Numbered from the stretch's first letter, positions 1-8,306 are shown. The stretch is 64,000 nucleotides of DNA from Pseudoxanthomonas sp. PXM03 (GCF_014852005.1 NZ_JACVAU010000005.1:1-64000); one strand, 5' to 3'. Made by a program: numbers and translations. The notes: a model not told the origin generated them from the letters alone.

Positions 1-1969
1 TCGTCACCGACGTGGTCTGCGAGTTCGCCACCACCGTCGTCAGCGTGTAGGTGATCGTCTCACCCACCGCCACCGGACCGGTCGGGCTCGCCGACTTGCT
101 GTACGTCACCGCAGGCGCCGTCACCGGCGTGCTGGTGCCGCAGTTCGTCGTGCAGGTCGCGTTGGTGCCGACCACGGCGTTGTCCACCGTGCCCACGGCC
201 TGGGCATTCACCGTCGCCGTGTAGGTCACCGTGTAGGTGCCCGGCACCGTGCCCACCGGCAGCGTGCACACCAGCGGGTTGGTGCTGTTGCAGGTGTACG
301 CACCGGCATTGGTCACCGCCACGAAGTCCAGGCCCGTGCCCAGCGTGTCGGTCAGCGTCGTCACCGACGTGGTCTGCGAGTTCGCCACCACCGTCGTCAG
401 CGTGTAGGTGATCGTCTCACCCACCGCCACCGGACCGGTCGGGCTCGCCGACTTGCTGTACGTCACCGCAGGCGCCGTCACCGGGATCTCAGTGAATCCA
501 TTGCCACAAGGAGACGAACCCGAGGGCCCTCCTGGATTCGAGGGATCTCCTCCCGAGCCACCAACCGGGCCTCTGAGGCAACTGGCCGAGTTGCGGACCA
601 TCCCAAAGGCATCGGCATTCACCGTCGCCGTGTAGCTCACCGTGTAGGTGCCCGGCACCGTGCCCGCAGGCAGCGTGAACGTCAGCACCGGCGCTCCCGC
701 CGTGTTCGCCGTGTACGCGCCGGCATTGGTCACCGACCCGAAGGTCAGGCCCGTACCCAGCCTGTCGGTCAGCGTCGTCACCGACGTGGTCTGCGAGTTC
801 GCCACCACCGTCGTCAGCGTGTAGGTGATCGTGTCACCCACCACCACCGGGCCGGTCGTGTTCGCCGTCTTGGTGAAGGTCACCGCAGGCGCGACATACG
901 TATTGGTGATCGAGCAGGTGGCACTCTCACCGTTCGCCAAGGTCAACTGATCGCCCGACAGCGCGCCGCCGGTGCAACTCCAGGCGCTGGCCGTATAGGT
1001 GACATTGCTTACTCCACCGGCTTCGGACAGCGTGTAGACGCCCGCGCCCACCGGAGCAGCACTTACGCCTCCCGGCCCGCTGACCGGCGTGGGGCCTGCA
1101 GCGGAGAGCGTCCAGTTGGTCGCGACCGCAGGACCACCGCTCACCGTCTTGACCAGCGTCAGCGTCGCCGCCTGGTCATCGTTGACGATGCTGCACGTCG
1201 CGGAATTCCCATTGGCCAAGGTCAGCTGATTGCCCGACAAAGTCCCGGCGGTACAGCTCCATGCGCCTGCCGTGTAGCCCGCGACCACCGGTTCGGACAG
1301 CGTGTAAACGCCGGCATTCACCGGGGCGTTGGTCACAGCAGCCGTGCCGCTGATGCCCGTAATCGTGGTGGGCCCGGTTGCTGTCAGCGGGAAGTCGCTG
1401 GCCGTCGCCGTGCCGCCATTGTCGTTGATGACCGTCTTGACCAGCGTCAGCGTTGCCGCCTGGTCGTCGTTGGTGATGGTGCAGGTCGCGACATCCCCGC
1501 CAGCCAGGGCGATCGAATCGGAAACGATGGCCGCCCCATCATTGACGACGCAGCTGTAGGTACCGGCGGTGTAGCCAGCGGGGCCGCCCGCTTCGCTCAA
1601 TGCATAGGTACCGACCGGCACCGCGACATTGGTGACCGCAGCGCTGCCGCTGGTTCCGCTCACTGTCTGGGCGGATCCCGTTGCCGTCAGGGTCCAGGCA
1701 GTGGCTACGGCGGTACCGCCATCGTCGTTGAGGACGTTCTTGACCAGCGTGAGGCGGGGCAGCGCCAGTACGTTGACCGTCGCCGTTGACGTGTTGTTGC
1801 CCGGAGTGGGATCCGTCACGCCAGAAGGAGGAGCGACTGTCGCCGTGTTGGCGACCTGCGTTTGGGCGAGCACCGGTGCCGTAAACGCGCCACACATGGC
1901 CAGCACCCCCAAAACGAGGAGGGAGCGGCTCTTCTGGGCCATATGGCGGAATTGAGTCGAGACGTACAC
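1..1969 (-). CDS. Exported surface protein with prealbumin-like and DUF11-type Ig repeats (N-terminal part; continues past the window)
   Basis: The reading frame is open from its start to base 1, so at least 656 residues are present. A Sec signal peptide is clear: basic n-region, core LLVLGVLAMCGAFTAPVLAQ. Then come three units of roughly 95 residues that contain LTLVKT and SCxIxND motifs (prealbumin-like fold), followed by DUF11-type units with TGPVxVGxTITYTLTT and TDxLGTGL motifs. The DUF11 copies at bases 1-126 and 358-483 are almost identical at DNA level. Between two DUF11 units (about 483-600) lies a Pro/Gly/Ser-rich stretch with two Cys that differs from the matching stretch of the next unit. 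I chose GTG at 1969 because AAGGGA lies about 7 nt upstream; ATG at 1942 is the alternative and leaves the signal peptide intact. Such proteins are usually cell-surface or secreted adhesins; the exact role is unknown. Confidence 0.85.
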   Translation of the reverse strand, partial: MYVSTQFRHMAQKSRSLLVLGVLAMCGAFTAPVLAQTQVANTATVAPPSGVTDPTPGNNTSTATVNVLALPRLTLVKNVLNDDGGTAVATAWTLTATGSAQTVSGTSGSAAVTNVAVPVGTYALSEAGGPAGYTAGTYSCVVNDGAAIVSDSIALAGGDVATCTITNDDQAATLTLVKTVINDNGGTATASDFPLTATGPTTITGISGTAAVTNAPVNAGVYTLSEPVVAGYTAGAWSCTAGTLSGNQLTLANGNSATCSIVNDDQAATLTLVKTVSGGPAVATNWTLSAAGPTPVSGPGGVSAAPVGAGVYTLSEAGGVSNVTYTASAWSCTGGALSGDQLTLANGESATCSITNTYVAPAVTFTKTANTTGPVVVGDTITYTLTTVVANSQTTSVTTLTDRLGTGLTFGSVTNAGAYTANTAGAPVLTFTLPAGTVPGTYTVSYTATVNADAFGMVRNSASCLRGPVGGSGGDPSNPGGPSGSSPCGNGFTEIPVTAPAVTYSKSASPTGPVAVGETITYTLTTVVANSQTTSVTTLTDTLGTGLDFVAVTNAGAYTCNSTNPLVCTLPVGTVPGTYTVTYTATVNAQAVGTVDNAVVGTNATCTTNCGTSTPVTAPAVTYSKSASPTGPVAVGETITYTLTTVVANSQTTSVT

Positions 1970-2149
1970 GGGTGGTCCCTTACGCTGGATCGGGAGAAAA
2001 GCCAGCCAGGGACTGCCTCCCCCAAGGCTGTCTTGAAAGTCGCAACTCCCCTCGACCTGGGCCAGGACAGCCCTGTCGGAGCGGGATTACGTCACAAATC
2101 GCATTGCATCCCCGAAAGAGGACATTTGTCACAACCAAATGAGACATAC

Positions 2150-2178
2150 ATTACACATTCACCATTTCTTAACGTCAA
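2150..2178 (-). promoter_or_regulatory. Sigma-70 type promoter of the surface repeat protein
   Basis: On the minus strand TTGACG (2178-2173) and TGTAAT (2155-2150) are separated by exactly 17 nt, in an AT-richer stretch. The predicted start of transcription is near 2143, giving an unusually long leader of about 170-200 nt before the repeat-protein start codon. Confidence 0.65.
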
Positions 2179-2202
2179 CAAGTTGGCGTCACCAGGTAAA
2201 CG

Positions 2203-2218
2203 TGTGAACTTCATCACA
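2203..2218. promoter_or_regulatory. Perfect Clp/CRP-type binding site
   Basis: TGTGAACTTCATCACA matches TGTGA-N6-TCACA exactly. Its centre (2210.5) lies about 67 bp upstream of the predicted start of transcription at 2143 on the minus strand, a position compatible with class I activation of the surface-protein promoter. In Xanthomonadaceae the CRP homologue Clp binds this consensus and responds to cyclic di-GMP. The nearest plus-strand gene is more than 1 kb away, so the target is most likely the minus-strand gene. Confidence 0.7.
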
Positions 2219-2410
2219 GAATAAGATGTGTCAAGCGCCCGAAAACCGACATGACCGACCAATGGCCCCCGCCGACAGACAAGCGGCGGCCGGGAAAGGG
2301 CCACGCAGCGCGTGCCCGCAGACACTGACGGCCTGCAGGCAAAGGGATGCGGGGACGCGATGGGGAAAAGCGGACCTTGCAGTCCGGCCGGTCAAACGGG
2401 CCGGGGCGGG
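2219..2410. other. Intergenic stretch with one weak stem-loop, otherwise empty
   Basis: No credible gene is seen here. CCGGCC at 2384-2389 can pair with GGCCGG at 2399-2404, seven bases past the stop codon of the minus-strand GntR gene. It could act as a weak terminator but has no T-run. Confidence 0.4.
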
Positions 2411-3160
2411 TCAGTCGCTCTGGAGTTCGGCGACGAAGTCGTAAGCGTCGCCACGGTAGAAGGACCGGGTGGATTCGACGACCCGACCATCCTCAAGGAA
2501 GGCGCGGCGCTCGACCAGCAGGCCCGGCGCCCCGACCGGCAGTTCGAGGTGCCGGGCCGCCTCTTCGTCCAGGGCGACGGCGCGCAGGCGCTGGAGGGCG
2601 CGCCGCGGCCGATGGCCATAGGCATCCAGTGCCTCATACAAGGATGTGGTCACGCTGTCCGGGTCCGGCAGCAGGAGGTACGGCACCAGGGTCCGTTCGA
2701 TGGCGATCGGTGCCCCGTCCACGTGGCGCAGGCGGTACATGCGAACCACGCCGCTGCCCGGTGACAGGTTCAGCGCCATGGATTCTTCCGGGGTCACCTC
2801 GCCCACCGAGCGCTCGAGGAACTTCACTTGCGGGTTGAGCCCGCGCTCGCGCAGGTCGTCGGTGAAGCTGGTCAGGCGGGAGAACTGGCGCAGGATGCGC
2901 TCGGCCACGAAAGTGCCCGCTCCCTGCCGCTGCACCAGCAGACCACTTTCGATCAGACCCGCCAGCGCCTTGCGGATGGTCACCCGCGACAGGTCCAGCA
3001 GTTGGGCCAGGTCCCGTTCGCTCGGCAGGGCCTGCCCGGGCCGCAACACGCCAGCATCCATCAGGTTCTGCAGCGCGCGACGCAAGCGCAGATAGGCCAC
3101 TGCACGCGTGGACTCGCCCGTCTGCAATCGCTGGTATTCCTCGAGCAGGTTCTTTTGCAT
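2411..3160 (-). CDS. GntR-family transcriptional regulator, HutC/UTRA type
   Basis: This 249-residue protein has an N-terminal winged helix-turn-helix (about residues 20-90, with LPSERDLAQLLDLSRVTIRKAL) and a C-terminal UTRA effector domain (about 105-245, with RLRHVDGAPIAIERT). It is divergent from zwf, the first gene of oxidative hexose catabolism, so it probably senses a sugar or sugar phosphate and controls zwf-pgl and itself. The start MQKNLLEEYQ at 3160 was chosen because a TTGCAG-N17-TATCTT promoter ends only 7 nt upstream, implying a leaderless mRNA; the open frame extends upstream but across this promoter and the operator. The ligand cannot be read from sequence. Confidence 0.9.
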   Translation of the reverse strand: MQKNLLEEYQRLQTGESTRAVAYLRLRRALQNLMDAGVLRPGQALPSERDLAQLLDLSRVTIRKALAGLIESGLLVQRQGAGTFVAERILRQFSRLTSFTDDLRERGLNPQVKFLERSVGEVTPEESMALNLSPGSGVVRMYRLRHVDGAPIAIERTLVPYLLLPDPDSVTTSLYEALDAYGHRPRRALQRLRAVALDEEAARHLELPVGAPGLLVERRAFLEDGRVVESTRSFYRGDAYDFVAELQSD

Positions 3161-3167
3161 ACGAATC

Positions 3168-3196
3168 AAGATACCAGTGAAGTACCAATGCTGCAA
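3168..3196 (-). promoter_or_regulatory. Promoter of the GntR regulator gene (apparently leaderless)
   Basis: On the minus strand TTGCAG (3196-3191) and TATCTT (3173-3168) are spaced by 17 nt. The -10 ends 7 nt before the ATG at 3160, so transcription should begin at or next to the start codon; no Shine-Dalgarno sequence is seen. Confidence 0.6.
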
Positions 3197-3248
3197 CAAT
3201 TGCGTTGCAGGGCCGGACCTGTTGGCGCGCCGTGGTACCCCGGTGGTA
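3172..3248. promoter_or_regulatory. Divergent operator region: two mirrored TACCA repeat pairs around a perfect palindrome
   Basis: TACCA occurs at 3172-3176 and 3183-3187 (11-bp period), and the complement TGGTA at 3233-3237 and 3244-3248 (again 11-bp period, opposite orientation). Between them CTGCAAC (3191-3197) and GTTGCAG (3204-3210) form a perfect 7-bp inverted repeat. The left pair sits in the -35/-10 spacer of the gntR promoter. The right pair overlaps a weaker zwf promoter candidate, TTGGCG (3222-3227) with GGTATT (3245-3250). The symmetry suggests simultaneous control of both promoters, most simply by the GntR protein encoded next to it. Confidence 0.55.
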
Positions 3249-3283
3249 TTGTTGCCGCACATTCCCGCTTCACCGAGACGCCC

Positions 3284-4762
3284 GTGACCGCGAAGACCCT
3301 GCCCGTCGATACCTTCGATCTCGTCATCTTCGGCGGCACCGGCGACCTGGCGCTGCGCAAGCTGCTGCCGGGCCTGCTGCGGCGCTATGCCGATGGCCAG
3401 ATCCCGGAAGACAGCCGCATCATCGGCGTGGCCCGCGACAAGCAGGGCGATGCCGAGTATCGGGCGAAGGTCGGTGACGCGCTGGCCCGCGCCTGCGGCA
3501 ACGACGAATCGCTAAAGTCCAAGCTGCCGGCGTTCCTCGAGAAGCTGGGCTATCTGGCCCTGGATGCCACCAAGGACGAGGGCTGGGATGACTTCGCCGC
3601 CCGCCTGCAGACCACCGGCGACCGCATCCGCGTCTTCTACCTGTCCACCAGCCCCACGCTGTTCGTGAACATCTGCGACCGCCTGCGCATGCATGGCCTG
3701 AACACCGGCAACGCCCGCGTGGTTATCGAGAAGCCAATCGGCCATGACTCGGCCAGTGCCGCGGTCATCAACGACGCCGTCGGCAGCGCGTTCGCCGAAA
3801 GCCAGATCTTCCGCATCGACCATTACCTGGGCAAGGAAACCGTCCAGAACCTGCTGGCGCTGCGCTTCGCCAACATCCTGTTCGAACCGCTGTGGAATGC
3901 CAGCCGCATCGACCACGTGCAGATCACCGTGGCCGAGACCGTCGGCCTGGAGAAGCGCGCCGGCTACTACGACACCTCCGGCGCGCTGCGCGACATGGTG
4001 CAGAACCACCTGCTGCAACTGCTGTGCATGGTGGCGATGGAGCCACCGGCCGCGCTGCAGGCCGACGCCGTACGCGACGAGAAACTCAAGGTACTGCGCT
4101 CGCTGCGCCCGATCACCGCCGAAGATGCCGGCCAGCTGACCGTGCGTGGCCAGTACCGCGCCGGCGCCAGCAATGGCGCGGCCGTGCCCGGCTACCTGGA
4201 CGAACTGGGCCGCGACGATTCGCGCACCGAGACCTTCGTGGCCATCAAGGCCGAAGTGGACAACTGGCGCTGGGCCGGCGTGCCGTTCTACTTGCGCACC
4301 GGCAAGCGGCTGTCCGAGCGCGTGTCCGAGATCGTCATCGCCTTCAAGCACGTGCCGCACTCCATCTTCGACGACAGCGCCGGCCCGGTGATGGGCAACA
4401 AACTGGTGTTGCGCCTGCAGCCGGACGAAGGCGTCAAGCTGTGGTTGATGATCAAGGACCCTGGCCCCGGTGGCCTGCGGCTGCAGCACGTGCCGCTGGA
4501 CATGAGCTTCGCCGAAGCCTTCGGCGTGCATCAGCCGGAAGCCTACGAGCGCCTGCTGATGGACGTGGTGCGCGGCAACCAGACGCTCTTCATGCGCCGC
4601 GACGAAGTGGAAGCCGCCTGGAAGTGGGTCGACCCGATCCTGGCCGCGTGGGAAAACCTGCGCGAAGCCCCCAAGCCCTACACCGCCGGTTCGTGGGGCC
4701 CCAGCGCCGCCGTGGCCCTGGTCGAACGCGACGGCCGTACCTGGCACGAAGACACCGTCTGA
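3284..4762 (+). CDS. zwf: Glucose-6-phosphate 1-dehydrogenase
   Basis: The enzyme oxidises glucose 6-phosphate to 6-phosphogluconolactone with NAD(P)+, the entry step of the pentose phosphate and Entner-Doudoroff routes. The 492-residue length is normal for the family. The nucleotide-binding motif FGGTGDLALRKL lies near residue 17, EKPIGHD near 150, and the catalytic signature RIDHYLGKE near 180. GTG at 3284 was chosen as start: it places the dinucleotide-binding motif at the usual distance from the N-terminus. The longer open frame upstream runs through the operator and the opposing gntR gene and is not coding. pgl follows 85 nt downstream, after a GC-rich hairpin, and is probably cotranscribed. 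Confidence 0.97.
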   Translation: MTAKTLPVDTFDLVIFGGTGDLALRKLLPGLLRRYADGQIPEDSRIIGVARDKQGDAEYRAKVGDALARACGNDESLKSKLPAFLEKLGYLALDATKDEGWDDFAARLQTTGDRIRVFYLSTSPTLFVNICDRLRMHGLNTGNARVVIEKPIGHDSASAAVINDAVGSAFAESQIFRIDHYLGKETVQNLLALRFANILFEPLWNASRIDHVQITVAETVGLEKRAGYYDTSGALRDMVQNHLLQLLCMVAMEPPAALQADAVRDEKLKVLRSLRPITAEDAGQLTVRGQYRAGASNGAAVPGYLDELGRDDSRTETFVAIKAEVDNWRWAGVPFYLRTGKRLSERVSEIVIAFKHVPHSIFDDSAGPVMGNKLVLRLQPDEGVKLWLMIKDPGPGGLRLQHVPLDMSFAEAFGVHQPEAYERLLMDVVRGNQTLFMRRDEVEAAWKWVDPILAAWENLREAPKPYTAGSWGPSAAVALVERDGRTWHEDTV

Positions 4763-4767
4763 CGCCC

Positions 4768-4787
4768 GGCCCCGCCTGCGCGGGGCC
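4768..4787 (+). other. GC-rich stem-loop between zwf and pgl
   Basis: GGCCCCGC and GCGGGGCC form a perfect 8-bp stem around CTGC, starting six bases after the zwf stop. There is no T-run, so it is more likely an mRNA-stabilising or attenuating hairpin than a full terminator. Confidence 0.5.
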
Positions 4788-4847
4788 TCCCCCCGGCCAC
4801 CTGCCGGCCTGCCTTCCCCCGGGAAGCCCCCACTCCCGAGTCGCGCC

Positions 4848-5561
4848 ATGCCCCCCACCGATCTCTCGCTGCAGGTCCAGCTGCACCCCTTCCCCGACGG
4901 CGAAGCAGTCGCCGATGCCCTCGCACTGTCCGTTGCCGACGACCTGCGCGCTGCGCTGGCGCAGCGGGGCACCGCCAGCGTCGCCCTGTCCGGCGGCACC
5001 ACCCCGCGCCGCTTCCTGCAGGCGCTGTCCCGACAACCGCTGGACTGGGCGAACGTCACCGTCACCCTGGTGGACGAACGCTGGGTGCCCGACGACAACG
5101 ACCGCTCCAATGCACGACTGGTGAAGGAACACCTGCTGCAGAACGCAGCTGCCGGTGCCCGCTTCCTTCCGCTGCACCGGCCCACCGCCACGCCCGAGGA
5201 AGCGCTCCCGGCCATTGCCGCCACGCTGCCGACACCGCTGGACGTAGCCGTGCTCGGCATGGGCGGCGATGGGCACACGGCATCGTTCTTCCCCGGTGGC
5301 GACCTGCTCGCCCAGGCCATGGACCCCGCCACCACGACCACCGTACTGCCGATGCGCGCGCCAGGTGCCGGCGAGCCCCGCATCACCCTGACGCTTCCCG
5401 TGCTGCGCGATGCCGGCCGTCTGTATCTGCACATCGAAGGCGGCGAGAAGCGCCAGGTGCTCCAGCAGGCCCTGTCAGGCCAGGGCGCGGGCGCCGGCTA
5501 CCCGATCCGCACACTGATGCAGGCCCTGCGCACGCCACTGCAGGTCTATCTGGCGCAGTGA
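4848..5561 (+). CDS. pgl: 6-phosphogluconolactonase
   Basis: It hydrolyses the lactone made by Zwf to 6-phosphogluconate, in the cytoplasm. At 237 residues it has the normal size for the SugarP_isomerase-fold (DevB-type) family, with motifs LSGGTTPR (about residue 46), VDERWVPDD (about 75) and GMGGDGHTASFFPG (about 140). It follows zwf on the same strand, 85 nt downstream. The Entner-Doudoroff genes edd and eda, which often follow in related species, are not here: the next gene encodes a cytochrome c with its own promoter. Confidence 0.96.
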   Translation: MPPTDLSLQVQLHPFPDGEAVADALALSVADDLRAALAQRGTASVALSGGTTPRRFLQALSRQPLDWANVTVTLVDERWVPDDNDRSNARLVKEHLLQNAAAGARFLPLHRPTATPEEALPAIAATLPTPLDVAVLGMGGDGHTASFFPGGDLLAQAMDPATTTTVLPMRAPGAGEPRITLTLPVLRDAGRLYLHIEGGEKRQVLQQALSGQGAGAGYPIRTLMQALRTPLQVYLAQ

Positions 5562-5577
5562 TCGGCACGTGCCGGTG

Positions 5578-5608
5578 TTGAGGCAAAGCGGGCCGCACTG
5601 CTTATAAT
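5578..5608 (+). promoter_or_regulatory. Promoter of the cytochrome c gene
   Basis: A perfect TATAAT box at 5603-5608 is preceded by TTGAGG at 5578-5583 with a 19-nt spacer, longer than the ideal 17. The leader to the GTG start at 5728 would be about 115 nt. Confidence 0.55.
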
Positions 5609-5727
5609 GCCCCCCTGCCCGCGGCGCTCCGGCGCCCGGTCCCGCCTGGATCGCGCACCGCGCACTCCGTCGGCCCCCGTTTTCGTAGCCATGCGCGGCC
5701 TTGAGGCCGTGCTGCCAAAGGTGGAAA

Positions 5728-6246
5728 GTGCGTAACTACGACCTCGAATTCCTCAAGCATTTCTCGATGGTGATCGGCTTCCTGGTGCTGGTCACCGGCG
5801 GTCTGATCGTCGGCGCGTACTTCCTGCACGACACGCTGCCGCCGGAAGTGAACCCCAAGGCCGTGCAGATCACCGAGGCGCGCATCGCCCCGGCCGGTGC
5901 CGTCTATGCCGGTGAAACCGGTGCCGCCGCCCAGGCTGCCGCCGCGGCCGCCGCCCAGGCCGCCGCCGCTTCGCAGGTCGCCTATGGCGGCACGCTGGAT
6001 GGCGGCGAGATCTACAAGAACCTCTGCGGCGCCTGCCACACCAACGGCGTGGGCAAGGCTCCCATGCTGACCGCCGCCGGCATGGGCGCGCGCGCCGCCA
6101 AGGGCGTGGATACGCTGTACAAGCACGCCATCGAGGGCTTCACCGGTCCGGACGGCGGCATCATGCCCCCCAAGGGCGGCAACCCGGCCCTGACCGACGA
6201 GCAGGTGCACGCCACGGTCGACTGGATGCTGGCCAACAGCAAGTAA
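5728..6246 (+). CDS. Membrane-anchored cytochrome c5-like protein
   Basis: A 172-residue class I c-type cytochrome. Residues about 11-32 (MVIGFLVLVTGGLIVGAYFL) form one membrane segment, probably an uncleaved anchor. An Ala-rich linker (about 70-85) connects it to a small haem domain on the periplasmic side. The haem site is CGACH (about residue 101) and the likely distal Met is in GIMPPKGG (about 142). Such proteins carry electrons to terminal oxidases. GTG at 5728 was chosen because AAAGGTGG precedes it at good distance; a TTG nine codons upstream is in frame but gives an implausible N-terminus. A strong terminator follows. Confidence 0.9.
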   Translation: MRNYDLEFLKHFSMVIGFLVLVTGGLIVGAYFLHDTLPPEVNPKAVQITEARIAPAGAVYAGETGAAAQAAAAAAAQAAAASQVAYGGTLDGGEIYKNLCGACHTNGVGKAPMLTAAGMGARAAKGVDTLYKHAIEGFTGPDGGIMPPKGGNPALTDEQVHATVDWMLANSK

Positions 6247-6264
6247 GGCCCCGCGCCTTCAACG

Positions 6265-6290
6265 AAACGCCGCCCCCGGGCGGCGTTTTT
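6265..6290 (+). terminator. Rho-independent terminator after the cytochrome c gene
   Basis: AAACGCCGCCC (6265-6275) pairs with GGGCGGCGTTT (6278-6288), and the hairpin runs directly into TTTTT. Confidence 0.85.
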
Positions 6291-6320
6291 GTTTGGGACG
6301 ACAAGAACTGTGGGGAACAT

Positions 6321-6525
6321 TCCTTCTCCCCGCTTGCGGGGAGAAGGTGCCAAAGGCGGATGAGGGGCGAGCGAGGTCCATTTCCTGCTGTCTGGCGCCA
6401 CCCTCACCACTCGACGCACGGGGGTAACGCGCGCTCCACGGCACCAGCGCCCTCACCCATCCCGGATCAGGTCCGGGCAGGCTTTCCGCACACCCTCTTC
6501 CCACAAGCGGGAGTGTGGGGAAAAC
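6321..6525. repeat. GC-rich palindromic intergenic repeats
   Basis: CTTCTCCCCGC and GCGGGGAGAAG form a palindrome at about 6322-6346, followed by GGTGCCAAAGGCGGATGAGG. A second palindrome, CCCACAAGCGGGAGTGTGGG, lies near 6500-6520, after CCCTCACCCATCCCGGATC. The layout (palindrome, spacer, oppositely oriented palindrome) resembles the elements at 28537 and 41747. There is no gene between 6247 and 6581. Confidence 0.6.
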
Positions 6526-6581
6526 CTGCCCGTCACCCATTCCGTTTACCCTTGCCGCCTCGCTTCAATGGTCGCCCCACG

Positions 6582-8306
6582 ATGACATCCCCCCGCTCGC
6601 TGCTCACCCTCGCCCTGCTCGCCACCCTCGCCCTGCCGGCCTGCGCGGCCACACCGAAGGAGCGCGTCATGCCCATCGGCCAGGTGCAGGGTGAAAGCGC
6701 GCGCAGCGCACTCGATGGCCAGACCGTCACTGTCGAAGGCGTCGTCAGCGGCGCGCTCCTCGAGGGCCTCGGCGGCTTCTTCCTGCAGGACGCCGGTGAC
6801 GGCAATCCGAAGACCTCCGATGCGCTGTTCGTCGCGCTCGATGAAGGCGTGCCACCGCCGTCGCTCAGTGCTGGCGACCGTGTCCGCGTGAGCGGCATCG
6901 TCGGCGAACGCAAGGCCGGCGGCGACGCCACGCAGACCGCGCTGCATGCACCGGTCATCCAGCCGCGCGGCAAGGGCAGCGTCGTACCGACCGTGCTCAG
7001 TGCGCCGTCCAGCGACTGGGAAGCGCTGGAGGGCATGCTCGTGCGCATCGACGCGCCGCTCACGCTCAGTGGCACGCATACGCTCGAACGTTTCGGCGAA
7101 CTGATCACCAGTTTCGATGGCCGCCTGTGGCAACCCAGCGAGCGCGCCGCGCCCGGTAGCCCGGAAGCCAAGCGCCTCGCCGCCGACAATGCACGCCGCA
7201 CCCTGGTGTTGGACGACGGCAGCACCGCGCGCGACCCCGCCGCCGTCAGGTACGTCAAGGATGGCCAGCCGCTCCGCACCGGCACCCTGCTGACCGGCGT
7301 GCAGGGCATCGTCGAACAGCGCCTGGGCAGTTGGCGCCTGCAACTCACCACCACGCCGATGATCGCCGCGCCGCAGCGCCCCACCCCGCCACAGGTCGCC
7401 GGCAACGTGCGCGTGGCCGCGTTCAACCTGGAAAACCTCTTCAACGGCGACGGCAACGGCGGCGGCTTCCCCACCGAGCGCGGCGCGAAGACATCGGAGC
7501 AGCTGAAGGCGCAGATGGCGAAGCTGGTCGCCACCATCCGCGGCCTCGACCCCGACATCGCCGCATTGATGGAACTGGAGAACGACGGCTACGGCGCCGA
7601 CTCCAGCCTCGCGCAGCTGGTCGCCGCACTGAACACCGGCGGTGGCACGTGGCGCTTCGTCGATGCGAAGCAGGGTCCGGGTCCGGACACCATCCGCGTC
7701 GGCATCATCTACCGCAGCGACAAGGTGAAGCCCACCGGCAAACCCGCCACGCTGCTGGAAGGTCCTTTCGGCGAACGCAGCCGCAGCCCGCTGGCGCAGG
7801 CCTTCGTGCGCGGCACCGGCAAGCCCTTCGTCGTGGTGGCCAACCACCTGAAGTCCAAGGGCTGCTCGGAAGCCATCGGCCCGGACACCGACCAGAAGGA
7901 CGGCGCCGGCTGCTGGAATGCGCTGCGCCTGGATTCGGCGCAACGCCTCGACGCGTGGCTGAAGACCGATCCCACCCGCACCCGCAGCGACCGCGTCGTC
8001 ATGCTCGGCGACTTCAACGCCTACGCGATGGAAGCGCCCGTGCGCTGGCTACGCGACGACGCCGGCTGGGTGGATGCGTTCAAGCAGGCCGGCATCGAAC
8101 AGCCCTACAGCTACGTCTACAACGGCCTGACCGGCCGCCTCGACCACGCCCTGCTCAGCCCCTCGCTGGCGAAACAGCTACGCGGTGCGGCCGAATGGCA
8201 TATCAATGCCGACGAGCAGGACGCGCAGGGCTACGCCGACGGTGATGCGTCCACGCCCTACCGCAGTTCCGACCACGATCCGCTGCTGCTGGGATTCGAT
8301 CTCTGA
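6582..8306 (+). CDS. Exported ExeM/NucH-like nuclease lipoprotein (endonuclease/exonuclease/phosphatase fold)
   Basis: A 574-residue protein. Residues 1-22 are a lipoprotein signal peptide with lipobox LPAC, so it should be anchored in the outer membrane or periplasm. Residues about 35-160 look like an OB-fold (TVEGVVSG, GFFLQDAG), as in the N-terminal part of ExeM-like extracellular nucleases. Residues about 270-570 form the EEP catalytic domain: NLENLF, MELENDG, VVVANHLKSKG, GDFNAY and SDHDPLL, the metal-binding and catalytic residues of the DNase I superfamily. It probably degrades extracellular DNA for nutrient gain or biofilm turnover. The start is ATG at 6582; earlier in-frame codons lie in the repeat element. 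Confidence 0.88.
   Translation: MTSPRSLLTLALLATLALPACAATPKERVMPIGQVQGESARSALDGQTVTVEGVVSGALLEGLGGFFLQDAGDGNPKTSDALFVALDEGVPPPSLSAGDRVRVSGIVGERKAGGDATQTALHAPVIQPRGKGSVVPTVLSAPSSDWEALEGMLVRIDAPLTLSGTHTLERFGELITSFDGRLWQPSERAAPGSPEAKRLAADNARRTLVLDDGSTARDPAAVRYVKDGQPLRTGTLLTGVQGIVEQRLGSWRLQLTTTPMIAAPQRPTPPQVAGNVRVAAFNLENLFNGDGNGGGFPTERGAKTSEQLKAQMAKLVATIRGLDPDIAALMELENDGYGADSSLAQLVAALNTGGGTWRFVDAKQGPGPDTIRVGIIYRSDKVKPTGKPATLLEGPFGERSRSPLAQAFVRGTGKPFVVVANHLKSKGCSEAIGPDTDQKDGAGCWNALRLDSAQRLDAWLKTDPTRTRSDRVVMLGDFNAYAMEAPVRWLRDDAGWVDAFKQAGIEQPYSYVYNGLTGRLDHALLSPSLAKQLRGAAEWHINADEQDAQGYADGDASTPYRSSDHDPLLLGFDL

Noticed and set aside
1-900. Long direct repeats at the left edge as a mobile element
   Set aside because: They are in-frame repeats of one protein gene; no transposase or terminal inverted repeats.
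2828-3283. N-terminal extension of zwf by 152 residues
   Set aside because: The extension overlaps the gntR gene, its promoter and the operator palindrome, and has no similarity to glucose-6-phosphate dehydrogenase.
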